Source: Planctomycetota bacterium (GTDB lineage: Bacteria; Planctomycetota; Phycisphaerae; Phycisphaerales; SM1A02). From it: a DNA stretch of 64,000 nucleotides. Positions 1-7,314 of the stretch are shown here, one piece after another. How positions within the stretch are numbered: the stretch's first letter is position 1; each line of letters begins with the position of its first letter. The DNA lies in the NCBI GenBank assembly GCA_016873115.1, contig VGYB01000005.1, positions 1 through 64,000 of the forward strand, in the 5' to 3' direction. Below the pieces are notes generated by a model that was not told the DNA's origin, ran no database searches, and was given only the letters and a program-made list of their open reading frames with translations. Made by a program: the position numbers and the translations under genes.

Positions 1-36
1 CTCACCGCCTCATCACCCCAACCCGGAGCACCCAAC

Positions 37-510
37 ATGAAGAACCTGTCCACTGGAACCGGCCTTGCACTCCTCGCGACCGCCATCGTCGCGTACCCAA
101 TCGTGAACCGCATCAGCTCGGTCGATCAGACCGCACACGCGAGTGTGCCCGTCGCTGCGATCGCCGCCGCGGCGACCGCGCAGGCGAACCCGGAGCCGAC
201 GATCGTGTGGTACGGAACCTATGGCGGCAAGTATGGGAGCTACGTGAGCGGTGTTGTACTTCGAGCCTGGACGGACGGCCGAATCGAAGCCAAGTTCATC
301 GACAACATGATAAGCTGCGGATCCAACCCGTGTACCGGCTCGTGGCTCACCATTTCAACCGCCTCCGAAGGCTACGCCTACCGCTCCGACATCACCGCTG
401 ATCAGGTCGTTGACGGCGCCGACCTCGCGACGATGCTCGCCGACTGGGGCGACGCCCCCCGCTACGACATCCCGCCGTCGGACTGCCCCCTGAACTTGAT
501 CAATCCCTGA
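37..510 (+). CDS. Secreted or membrane-anchored protein with half dockerin-like motif
   Basis: This gene encodes a 157-residue protein. Residues 8-22 are hydrophobic (GLALLATAIVAYPIV) and look like an uncleaved signal or anchor. No conserved domain is recognised in residues 50-120. The C-terminal region contains ITADQVVDGADLATMLADWGD, which matches one half of the dockerin-like calcium-loop motif of planctomycete secreted proteins. The first half is missing, unlike in the next gene to the right. A GGAG at 26-29, seven bases before the ATG, supports the start. The protein is probably exported. Its function is unknown. The gene lies at the window edge, beside the possible integration remnant at about 845-1012. 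Confidence 0.7.
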   Translation: MKNLSTGTGLALLATAIVAYPIVNRISSVDQTAHASVPVAAIAAAATAQANPEPTIVWYGTYGGKYGSYVSGVVLRAWTDGRIEAKFIDNMISCGSNPCTGSWLTISTASEGYAYRSDITADQVVDGADLATMLADWGDAPRYDIPPSDCPLNLINP

Positions 511-815
511 ACCTCGCGCTCGCGAAAGACAGGCACGCGACCCTGGCGCACATCGGCGCGAGGGAAGTGTGCCGCACAGGCTAGACCCCTCCCCCCCCAT
601 AGGGGCCGGGGCTCGGCGCGAGCGGCCACCCGTCATCGCCCGCATTCTTATCAATCAACCTCGCGCCCGCCCGTCTCGTGAGCTCCTCGCGGCTCCAGAC
701 GACCGCCGGCGAGGGCCCCGATGTGTGCGTGCATGAAGAGGGGCCCGCGGTGAGGGATCCACCGACTCACCCCCGCCACCCTCATACGGGGGGCACTCCC
801 CGCCTCGTCTTGTGT

Positions 816-868
816 GTGTCACCGCGTGTCACACTCGTACAGGGTTGGTACACACTTGGTACACACTT
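816..868. repeat. Two sets of short tandem repeats with 10-11 bp period
   Basis: GTGTCAC occurs at 816-822 and again at 826-832, a period of 10 bases. TTGGTACACAC occurs at 845-855 and again at 856-866, a period of 11 bases, followed by TT. Repeats spaced by one helical turn often bind protein arrays, for example the arm-type sites of tyrosine recombinases or the sites of repressors. Which protein would bind here is unknown. Confidence 0.55.
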
Positions 869-959
869 CCACGCAACGTCATCGACAATCGCAACGGCGC
901 GAGGTACATTCAACCCTCGTAGGAGTCTCTAAACGGCGTTTCAATGAGGTGGCAAACGA

Positions 960-1012
960 GCGGGCCGTGACTTCCATGCCGAATGTCGCGAGTTCGAATC
1001 TCGTCGCCCGCT
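960..1012 (+). other. tRNA-Gly-like 3' half (possible att remnant)
   Basis: The sequence resembles the 3' half of a tRNA-Gly(TCC). CTTCCA at 971-976 matches the anticodon loop. A 5-bp T-stem (GCGAG 988-992 with CTCGT 1000-1004, one G-T pair) closes a TTCGAAT loop. CGCCCGC at 1005-1011 matches an acceptor 3' strand, with T1012 as discriminator. GCGGGC at 960-965 could pair with it. A full tRNA cannot be folded: the spacing is about 20 bases too short and no anticodon stem forms. No CCA is encoded. Such 3' halves are typically left when an element integrates into a tRNA gene. This reading is an inference. Confidence 0.4.
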
Positions 1013-1135
1013 TTCTCCCGGCCATCTCAGAACCCGCCGGGAACGGCCTCCGGCCCCCCCGTCCGCCGGCCAGGAGCCTAGATAGAACCCGTGATCAGCA
1101 GCCCCCGCCCTTGGAGCCCTCCCGGTCGTGGGCTA

Positions 1136-1159
1136 TGGTGTGTGTGCAGGAACACACCA
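1136..1159 (+). promoter_or_regulatory. Hairpin over the start of the RCC1-repeat gene
   Basis: TGGTGTGT (1136-1143) is perfectly complementary to ACACACCA (1152-1159), and the last A is the first base of the ATG. The loop holds AGG, the only Shine-Dalgarno-like bases. If formed in the mRNA, this 8-bp stem would sit directly on the initiation region. Whether it is regulatory is not known. Confidence 0.3.
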
Positions 1160-2235
1160 TGCACACCGGGTCAAACCACGCCGTCCGAGTGACCCTTGCC
1201 GCGCTGTCGATCGTGCTGGGGTTGGGTGCCGCCGTGCCTGCTGCGGCCCAGTGCCCCGGCGACCTGATTGAAAATGGATTGGTGGACGGCGCGGATCTTG
1301 GTGAGTTGCTCAGCGCCTGGGGCACGCAAGGTGGCTCCGCCGATGTGACGGGCGACGGCATCGTGGACGGAGCGGATCTTGGTGTGCTCCTTGGGAACTG
1401 GGGATCATGCTTGCAGGGCACCGTCAGGGCGTGGGGATGGAACGTGCAGGGCCAGTGCAACATCCCCTTGAACCTCGGTTCCTGCACCGCCATCGCTGGG
1501 GGCAACAGCCACACCATCGCGCTGAGTACCGACGGCACCGTCAGGGCGTGGGGATACAACTACTTCGGCCAGTCCACCGTCCCCACCGACCTTGGTTCGT
1601 GCACCGCAATCGCCGGGGGCGGCTTGCACTCCATCGCTCTGCGCACCGACGGAACCGTCCGAGTGTGGGGTTTCAACAGCGACGGTCAGAGCGATATCCC
1701 AACCGATCTGGGGCCGTGCATTGCCATCGCGGGGGGCTATCTGCACACCATCGCGTTGCGCACCGACAGCACCGTCAGGGCGTGGGGCGGCAACGACTGG
1801 GGCCAGTGCAACATCCCCACGAACCTCGGACCCTGCATTGCCATCGCGGGGGGCAACAGCCACACGATCGCAGTTCGCACCGACGGCACCGTCAAAGCCT
1901 GGGGACGCAACGACTACGGCCAGTGCAACATCCCCACGAACCTCGGACCCTGCATTGCCGTCGCGGGCGGCAACGACCACACCATCGCGCTTCGCACCGA
2001 CGGAACCGTCAGAGCGTGGGGAGACGGCTTCTTGGGTCAGACCACCATCCCCGCCGACCTCGGCACCTGCACCGCCATCGCGACGGGCCAGTACCACAGC
2101 ACGGCGCTGCGCACTGACGGCACCGTCAGGGCATGGGGATGGAACGGCTACGGCCAGTGCAACATCCCAACCGATCTCGGCCCCTGCGCCGCCATCGCTG
2201 CGGGCGGCTACCACACCATCGTGATCCAACCGTGA
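1159..2235 (+). CDS. Secreted dockerin-like/RCC1-repeat protein
   Basis: The 358-residue product begins with a clear signal peptide (hydrophobic [20 protein letters not shown], likely cleaved after AAA). A duplicated dockerin-like module follows: [18 protein letters not shown], then [21 protein letters not shown]. Seven near-identical 39-residue repeats of RCC1 type fill the rest ([39 protein letters not shown] pattern). Seven units fit a closed seven-bladed propeller. The frame is open further upstream to 814, but only the 1159 start gives a signal peptide. The protein is probably exported. Dockerin-like motifs in this group may mediate calcium-dependent association or anchoring, but no cohesin partner is in view. 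Ligand and function are unknown. Confidence 0.85.
   Translation: MHTGSNHAVRVTLAALSIVLGLGAAVPAAAQCPGDLIENGLVDGADLGELLSAWGTQGGSADVTGDGIVDGADLGVLLGNWGSCLQGTVRAWGWNVQGQCNIPLNLGSCTAIAGGNSHTIALSTDGTVRAWGYNYFGQSTVPTDLGSCTAIAGGGLHSIALRTDGTVRVWGFNSDGQSDIPTDLGPCIAIAGGYLHTIALRTDSTVRAWGGNDWGQCNIPTNLGPCIAIAGGNSHTIAVRTDGTVKAWGRNDYGQCNIPTNLGPCIAVAGGNDHTIALRTDGTVRAWGDGFLGQTTIPADLGTCTAIATGQYHSTALRTDGTVRAWGWNGYGQCNIPTDLGPCAAIAAGGYHTIVIQP
1417..2232 (+). repeat. Seven 117-bp coding repeats (RCC1-type)
   Basis: There are seven head-to-tail units of 117 bases, the last one codon short. They are highly similar at DNA level (GGCACCGTCAGGGCGTGGGG recurs at or near the head of most units), which suggests recent internal duplication. 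The units are coding and have no spacers, so this is not a CRISPR array. Confidence 0.85.
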
Positions 2236-2339
2236 TGTCTGTGCCACCTGGCGAATGGCGGCAACGCCCTCGGTCACCACGCGAGCGCATCATGTTGAGC
2301 AGACTGCCCGAGTGAAACCGGGCCCGGTGGCCGGCACGC

Positions 2340-3737
2340 TCACTCCGCCGAGCCCATCACGCTGCGGAGCGTGTTGCGGCCCAGACGCGCAAGCAGCGCC
2401 GCCGTCGCCAGCGGCCGGTGCATCGACTCGAGCACCGATTCGAACGCACCAAGGAACCAGTGCACATCGGCCTCGTCGATCACGAGCGGCGGAATGAGTT
2501 TGACCACATCAAGGTTGTGTCCCGCGACCTGGCAGAGGATCCGGTGATCCTCCATGAGCGGCACGATCGCGCTCTGCGCAAAGAGGTTCCGGTCCATCGC
2601 GTGGGTGGCGGCCCAGGATGCCCGCAGGGCCAGCGACTTGGGCTGCCCAAACTCGACGCCGATCATGAGCCCCCGACCGCGGATGGCCTTGAGCATCTCG
2701 AAGCGCGGCTGCATCGCCCGCAGCCCATCCATGAGCTTCGCACCCATGCGCCGGGCATTGCCCGCCGCATCGCACGCGTCGTAGGCGTGCAGCACGCTCA
2801 GGCCCGCGACCATCGCCAGCGTGCCCATGTAGAAGGTCGACGAATGCACGATCGCGCGGTCGAGGCTGGAGAAGGTCGCCTTCCACACGCCACCGCGCAC
2901 GAGCACCGCACCCACGGGGACCTGGCCGCCTGAGAGCGCCTTGGACAGAATGACCATGTCAGGCTCGACCCCCTGCTCTTGATCGATCGCCAGGAATGTG
3001 CCGGTGCGGCCCACGCCCGTCTGCACTTCGTCGCAGACCAGCAGCGTCCCATGCTTGCGGCAGAGCCGCGAAGCTTCGGCGAGGTAGTTGGGCGAGTGCA
3101 GGTTCACGCCCTTGCCTTGGATGGGCTCGATGATGAACGCCGCGATGTCACCGAGCGCCAGTTCCGCCTCGAGCGAGCTCAGATCATTGAACTCGACCAT
3201 GCGGCAGCCCGGGAGGAAGGGCGCGAAGCCAGCACGGAAGCTCTCGCAACCGTTCAGGGAGACCGATCCGCTCGAGAGTCCGTGGAAGGCCTGGCGCGCA
3301 TAGAGCAGGCCCGGCCGGCCCGTCGCGCACTTGGCGAACTTGATCGCGGCCTCGACCCCTTCGGTGCCTGAGTTCGTGAAGAACACATGGTCGAGGCCCC
3401 TGCCCACGCGCGCCTTGAGCTCCCGCGCAAGGGCGGCGGCCAGCGTCGGCACCTCGAACTGCACCATCGATGGGAGGTCGAGCGCCAGCGCATCCTGCAA
3501 GGCGCGGGTGACCGTGGGATGGTTGCGGCCGAGGTTGCAGACCGCGTAGCCGGCCAGGAAATCGAGGTAACGATGGCCCTTGGCATCCCACAGGTGGGCG
3601 CCCTCGGCCCGCACATACTCCCGGTCGAAGCCGATCGTGCGCAGGACCGTGGCGAACCGAGGGTTCACATGCTCGGCGAGTTGGCTGGTGCCCTGCCCTC
3701 GTTCACGATCCAGCAGGGCTTGAAGGTCAAACTCCAT
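2340..3737 (-). CDS. Class III PLP-dependent aminotransferase
   Basis: The 465-residue protein belongs to the acetylornithine/ornithine/4-aminobutyrate aminotransferase family. The PLP-binding features are in order: SGT for phosphate contact at 123-125, an aromatic-His pair in FHG near 151-153, the acidic pair in VCDEVQTG near 236-237, and the Schiff-base lysine in ILSKALSGG at K266. The substrate cannot be read from sequence; ornithine-like or omega-amino substrates are possible. It is the last gene of an apparent accB-accC-aminotransferase operon, 12 bases after accC. The N-terminal 40 residues and the C-terminal tail are less conserved. No argD or GABA-pathway context is present to narrow the role. 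Confidence 0.85.
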   Translation of the reverse strand: MEFDLQALLDRERGQGTSQLAEHVNPRFATVLRTIGFDREYVRAEGAHLWDAKGHRYLDFLAGYAVCNLGRNHPTVTRALQDALALDLPSMVQFEVPTLAAALARELKARVGRGLDHVFFTNSGTEGVEAAIKFAKCATGRPGLLYARQAFHGLSSGSVSLNGCESFRAGFAPFLPGCRMVEFNDLSSLEAELALGDIAAFIIEPIQGKGVNLHSPNYLAEASRLCRKHGTLLVCDEVQTGVGRTGTFLAIDQEQGVEPDMVILSKALSGGQVPVGAVLVRGGVWKATFSSLDRAIVHSSTFYMGTLAMVAGLSVLHAYDACDAAGNARRMGAKLMDGLRAMQPRFEMLKAIRGRGLMIGVEFGQPKSLALRASWAATHAMDRNLFAQSAIVPLMEDHRILCQVAGHNLDVVKLIPPLVIDEADVHWFLGAFESVLESMHRPLATAALLARLGRNTLRSVMGSAE

Positions 3738-3749
3738 GGGACGCCCTGC

Positions 3750-5096
3750 TTACTTCGCCGCCAGCAGCCGCTCGACATACTTGATGTCGTGCGTGGCGTT
3801 CACGAACTGCGGTTCACAAAGGAGCCGCATGTGCAGCGGGATCGTGGTCTTGATGGGGCCGACCTTGAACTCCTTGAGCGCACCGAGCGAACGCTGGATG
3901 CACGACGCACGGTCCGGCGCATGCACGATGAGCTTGCCCACCATGCTGTCGTAGTTGGGTGGTACGCGGTAGCCGGCGCGCACATGGCTGTCCATGCGGA
4001 TGCCCGGGCCACCGGGCGGAGCCCAGGTCTCGATCAGGCCCGCCTGCGGCATGAAGTTCCGATCCGGGTCCTCGGCGTTGATGCGGAACTCGATCGCGTG
4101 GCCGTTGATGCGGATGTCTTCCTGGCGATAGGGAAGCTTCTCCCCTGCCGCCACGCGAATCCCGGTCTGCACGATGTCCACGCCGGTGATCGCTTCGCTG
4201 ATGGGGTGCTCCACCTGCACGCGGGTGTTCACCTCGAGCATGTAGAAGTTCTGGTCCCGGTCCATCAGGAACTCGCAGGTCGCCGCGCCGCAGTACTTGG
4301 CGTTGCGGATGAGCGCCGCGGCGCTCGCGCACACGCGGTCACGCTTGGTCGGGTCCACACCGGGCGCGGGGGCTTCCTCGATCAGCTTCTGGTGACGGCG
4401 CTGGCTGCTGCAGTCGCGTTCGTAGAGGTGGATCGAATTGCCGTGGTTGTCGCCGATCACCTGCACCTCGACATGACGCGCCTGCTCGAGGTACTTCTCG
4501 ACATAGACCGTCGGGTTGCCGAAGGCCGCAGCGGCTTCCTGCCGGGCACTGTCCACGCCCGCGCGAAGCTCCGTCTCGTCCCGAGCGATGCGCATGCCGC
4601 GACCGCCGCCGCCACCGGCGGCCTTCACGATGACCGGGTAGCCGATCTCGGCAGCAACCTTCACGGCTTCCTCAAGGTCCTCGATGCCACCGTCGGTCCC
4701 GGGGAAGATGGGTGTGCCGCTCTGCTTGGCCATGCGCTTGCAATTGACCTTGTCACCGAGCAGGTTCATGGCTTCGGGGCTTGGACCGATGAAGGTGAAG
4801 CCTGAGTCACGCACCACCTCGGCGAAGTGGCTGTTCTCGCTCAGGAAGCCATAGCCCGGATGGATGGCATCGGCATGCATGAGTTCGGCTGCAGCGATGA
4901 TGCGGTCGATGCGAAGGTAGGAGTCCTTGGACGGGCCCGGCCCGATGCAGACCGTGCGATCGGCCTGCTCAAGCCAGGTGCCGCCGGCATCGGCCTGGCT
5001 GTGCACGCAGACGGTCTCGACCCCGAGCTCACGGCAGGCGCGGATGATCCGCAGCGCGATCTCGCCGCGGTTGGCGATGAGGATTCGTTTGAACAT
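3750..5096 (-). CDS. accC: Biotin carboxylase subunit of acetyl-CoA carboxylase
   Basis: The 448-residue protein has the normal length and layout of AccC. It carboxylates the biotin on AccB using ATP and bicarbonate, the first half-reaction in malonyl-CoA synthesis, in the cytoplasm. The N-terminal domain starts with KRILIANRGEIALRIIRA. The ATP-grasp glycine loop GGGGGRGM is at 161-168. The catalytic stretch MLEVNTRVQVEHPISEAITG, with the conserved Glu, Asn, Arg and Glu-His, lies near residue 290. accB lies directly upstream with an 18-base gap. accA and accD are not in the window. Confidence 0.96.
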   Translation of the reverse strand: MFKRILIANRGEIALRIIRACRELGVETVCVHSQADAGGTWLEQADRTVCIGPGPSKDSYLRIDRIIAAAELMHADAIHPGYGFLSENSHFAEVVRDSGFTFIGPSPEAMNLLGDKVNCKRMAKQSGTPIFPGTDGGIEDLEEAVKVAAEIGYPVIVKAAGGGGGRGMRIARDETELRAGVDSARQEAAAAFGNPTVYVEKYLEQARHVEVQVIGDNHGNSIHLYERDCSSQRRHQKLIEEAPAPGVDPTKRDRVCASAAALIRNAKYCGAATCEFLMDRDQNFYMLEVNTRVQVEHPISEAITGVDIVQTGIRVAAGEKLPYRQEDIRINGHAIEFRINAEDPDRNFMPQAGLIETWAPPGGPGIRMDSHVRAGYRVPPNYDSMVGKLIVHAPDRASCIQRSLGALKEFKVGPIKTTIPLHMRLLCEPQFVNATHDIKYVERLLAAK

Positions 5097-5114
5097 GGTG
5101 GTGCTTGCGCCCGC

Positions 5115-5591
5115 TCAGGACGGCTTGACCAGGAAGAGTTTCTGGCCGAATTCGACGGGTTGGCCGCTCTTGACCAGGATCTTGTGAATGGTGCCGGACT
5201 TCTCGGACTTGATCTCGTTGAAGATCTTCATCGCCTCGACGAGGCAGACAATCGAGTCCGCTCCCACGCGTGCACCGACCTGCACGAAGGGCGGCTTGTC
5301 GGGGCCTGGGGTGGCGTAGAAGGTGCCGACCATCGGGCTCTCGACGGCGGTGCAGCCGGCGTCATCGTCCCACTTGGGGGGAGCAGCGGCAGCGGGCGCA
5401 GCGACCGTCGACGCAGCACCAGGAGCCCCGGCTGCCGGAAGCGCCACCACAGGCGCGGGTGCGGCCAGCACGACGGGCTTGCCGCCACGCTTGACGGTCA
5501 CGGTCTCCTCACCATCCTTGAGGTCCAACTCAGCGAGGTCGTTCTCAACCATCAGGCGGACCAACGACTCGAGTTTGCGGATATCGATCAT
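5115..5591 (-). CDS. accB: Biotin carboxyl carrier protein of acetyl-CoA carboxylase
   Basis: The 158-residue protein has the usual AccB plan: a short N-terminal region (MIDIRKLESLVRLMVENDL), an Ala/Pro linker at about 42-72, then the biotinyl domain. The biotin-accepting lysine is K122 in EAMKIFNEI, and the SPMVGTFY motif lies at 85-92. It carries carboxybiotin between AccC and the carboxyltransferase. It is the first gene of the operon with accC and an aminotransferase. There is no Shine-Dalgarno sequence. A TACACT hexamer lies 11 bases before the ATG. Confidence 0.96.
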   Translation of the reverse strand: MIDIRKLESLVRLMVENDLAELDLKDGEETVTVKRGGKPVVLAAPAPVVALPAAGAPGAASTVAAPAAAAPPKWDDDAGCTAVESPMVGTFYATPGPDKPPFVQVGARVGADSIVCLVEAMKIFNEIKSEKSGTIHKILVKSGQPVEFGQKLFLVKPS

Positions 5592-5602
5592 GTTGGGGCC
5601 GA

Positions 5603-5608
5603 AGTGTA
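5603..5608 (-). promoter_or_regulatory. Possible -10 element (TACACT) for accB operon
   Basis: Read on minus, TACACT ends 11 bases before the accB ATG. No good -35 is seen. If it is used, the transcript leader would be only a few bases long. Confidence 0.4.
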
Positions 5609-5697
5609 TCGATCGTGCGCCGATCAGGCCCCAATCCGCCCTGGACCAAGGGGATCAGCCCTGGCTGCCTCAGAACCTGCTGGGTCCGATATTGAGA

Positions 5698-6537
5698 CTA
5701 TCGAAGCCGCTTGACCGCCCGTGGTGGGCCAAGGATCTCGGACATCAGGATGGCCCGCCGCGCACCCTCCCGCGAGCGGAGGAGGCCGGCCACCGAGTCC
5801 GCCAGAGCACCACGATCATGGGGTCGCCGAGCCGAAGAGGCGGCGATCGTCGAGGTCTCCGGCGTAGCGATCGCCCCACCTTGAGGCTTGGGGGCCGATG
5901 CAGCAGGCGACACCGACGGAGCCACTCTGGGCACGACCGCCGGTGCGGCACTGGGTCGCTCGATACCCGTCGCGCGAAGGGCCCGACCGAGCACCGACTG
6001 GACCTCAGCTCGAACGTGGTCCACCGCAGCACGCACACTCTGGAGCGAGCGGCGCGCGTCGTTGCTCTCGTCCTCTTCCCCGTCCTGCGATGCCGCCTCG
6101 TGATCCGGATCGTCTTGGATCGGGGGCGGAGCGGGAGGAGCCACCGCGGTCGTTGCAATTCCCGTGGTCCGGAGTGAAACGCCGCCGGGTGGCAGCAAGT
6201 CCGCCGGGAACCCTCGCGCGGGGAACTGATTGATGACATCGCGCGCTTCGGCGAGGCCGATGTTGCAGATCGCCCGCAGCGCCATCACGGCCTCGATCAC
6301 GTTGCGTTGCTCAATCAAGCGCGCGACCGCGATGGCCTGCTCGGCAGTCATGGGGCGCACGCTGTTGACCTGCACGGGGCGCGTGCCGTCGAGCGATGGA
6401 GAGATGCCAACGCCCGATCCCTCTCCGCGTCCTGCCGCATCTGCCGCAGCCTGCTTCTGCTTGGCCTTCTTCGCGTAGTAGCCAGCCACCGCCTGGAAGA
6501 CGGCGATCAGGATGAAGATGACGATCGTCTGCGTCAC
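5698..6537 (-). CDS. Membrane-anchored protein with L7/L12 C-terminal-like patch
   Basis: The product has 279 residues and a GTG start. An N-terminal membrane segment (TIVIFILIAVFQAVAGYYA) is followed by a basic, Lys/Gln-rich stretch. Residues of about 64-105 (EQAIAVARLIEQRNVIEAVM, then ALRAICNIGLAEARDVINQF) resemble the C-terminal domain of ribosomal protein L7/L12, with its LxEARD-type turn. The rest is a Pro/Ala-rich, low-complexity linker with an acidic segment and a basic C-terminus. The frame overlaps the possible -10 region shared with the end of the ABC ATPase gene upstream. Function is unknown. The L7/L12-like patch is a visual match only. Confidence 0.6.
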   Translation of the reverse strand: MTQTIVIFILIAVFQAVAGYYAKKAKQKQAAADAAGRGEGSGVGISPSLDGTRPVQVNSVRPMTAEQAIAVARLIEQRNVIEAVMALRAICNIGLAEARDVINQFPARGFPADLLPPGGVSLRTTGIATTAVAPPAPPPIQDDPDHEAASQDGEEDESNDARRSLQSVRAAVDHVRAEVQSVLGRALRATGIERPSAAPAVVPRVAPSVSPAASAPKPQGGAIATPETSTIAASSARRPHDRGALADSVAGLLRSREGARRAILMSEILGPPRAVKRLR

Positions 6538-6546
6538 GCTTCGGGG

Positions 6547-6552
6547 ATCCTA
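6547..6552 (-). promoter_or_regulatory. Possible -10 element (TAGGAT)
   Basis: On minus, TAGGAT ends nine bases before the GTG of the 5698-6537 gene and overlaps the stop codon of the ABC ATPase gene. Confidence 0.3.
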
Positions 6553-7314
6553 GCCTGCCGACGGAGTGCAGCGTGGGGCGACGATCGGTCGAAGGCTGCC
6601 GCCGACGCGTTCGAAGGCGACGCCGAAGCCCGCGCCGAGTGCGGCTTCGCTGAGCACGGATGCCCGCGGCCCGCTCGCCCGCAGGCGCCCCGCTTCCATC
6701 CACCAAACCGTGTGCGCCAAGGCATCGGCGAGCACCAAGTCATGCAGAACGATCAGGACCAGGCTTCCGGCGCCGGCCAGGCACTGCAGCGCACCGGCCA
6801 CGCGATGCTGCTCGGCAAGGTCCATGGCGTTGAAGGGTTCATCTAGCACCAGCAGTCCACCCACATCATGCTGCGCCAAGGCCCGCGCCAGCACGACGCG
6901 CTGCTGCTCACCGCCCGAGAGTGCGGCAAAGGGTCGATCCATCAGGTCGTGCACCGCGAGTGCATCGATGGCACGCTCGAGTTGCTCAGTCGATCGCGCC
7001 ACCACGGCCCCGGCCAAACCGATCACCTCGCGCGCCGTGAAGTCGGCCGCCACGAGCGGGCGCTGCGCGACATAGGCGATGCAGCGCGCTCGATCCGCTG
7101 CGGAGCATGTGGAGAGTTCACGCCCCTTCCACACCACCGAGCCGGAGCACCTCCCTGCATGGATGCCGGCGATGGCACGGACGAGTGAACTCTTTCCGCT
7201 GCCGTTGCGGCCGATCACGGCGACGGTCTGCCCGGGGGGCGCGCTCACGCTGACCCCCTGCACTGCCGTGCGCGCGCCATGCCAGACGGACATCGAGTCG
7301 ATGACGAGACTCAT
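6550..7314 (-). CDS. ABC transporter ATP-binding protein (BtuD/FecE type)
   Basis: The 254-residue cytoplasmic ATPase has Walker A GRNGSGKSS near residue 35, the Q-loop region YVAQRP, signature LSGGEQQRVVLARAL, Walker B LLVLDEPFNAMD and the switch histidine in VLHDL. It would power the permease encoded directly upstream, with which it shares a four-base ATGA overlap. The set BtuF-like lipoprotein, FecCD permease and ATPase imports cobalamin or an iron chelate. The sequence does not decide which. Confidence 0.92.
   Translation of the reverse strand: MSLVIDSMSVWHGARTAVQGVSVSAPPGQTVAVIGRNGSGKSSLVRAIAGIHAGRCSGSVVWKGRELSTCSAADRARCIAYVAQRPLVAADFTAREVIGLAGAVVARSTEQLERAIDALAVHDLMDRPFAALSGGEQQRVVLARALAQHDVGGLLVLDEPFNAMDLAEQHRVAGALQCLAGAGSLVLIVLHDLVLADALAHTVWWMEAGRLRASGPRASVLSEAALGAGFGVAFERVGGSLRPIVAPRCTPSAG

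Larger units (their letters stand above)
511..1158. other. 650-base stretch without a convincing gene
   Basis: No open frame here shows a recognisable protein or credible codon use. The short frames, for example 678-932 on plus, look like chance. The stretch holds two closely spaced short direct repeats (816-832 and 845-868), a tRNA-like 3' half (960-1012), and a hairpin overlapping the start of the next gene (1136-1159). Such low coding density is unusual for this otherwise tightly packed window. Confidence 0.7.

Noticed and set aside
678-932. 84-codon plus-strand frame in the non-coding stretch
   Set aside because: It has no Shine-Dalgarno sequence, no conserved pattern, and its composition (His/Pro/Thr) is unlike its neighbours.
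929-1012. A complete tRNA gene
   Set aside because: A D-arm-like GTTT...AAAC stem (938-957) exists, but the 5' acceptor strand does not pair with the 3' one and no anticodon stem forms, so only a remnant is claimed.
1417-2232. CRISPR-like repeat array
   Set aside because: The repeats are contiguous, 117 bases long, in frame and encode RCC1-type units without spacers.
2317-2328. Terminator between the RCC1 gene and the aminotransferase
   Set aside because: ACCGGGCCCGGT is a perfect palindrome but has no loop or T tract, so it cannot form a standard terminator hairpin.
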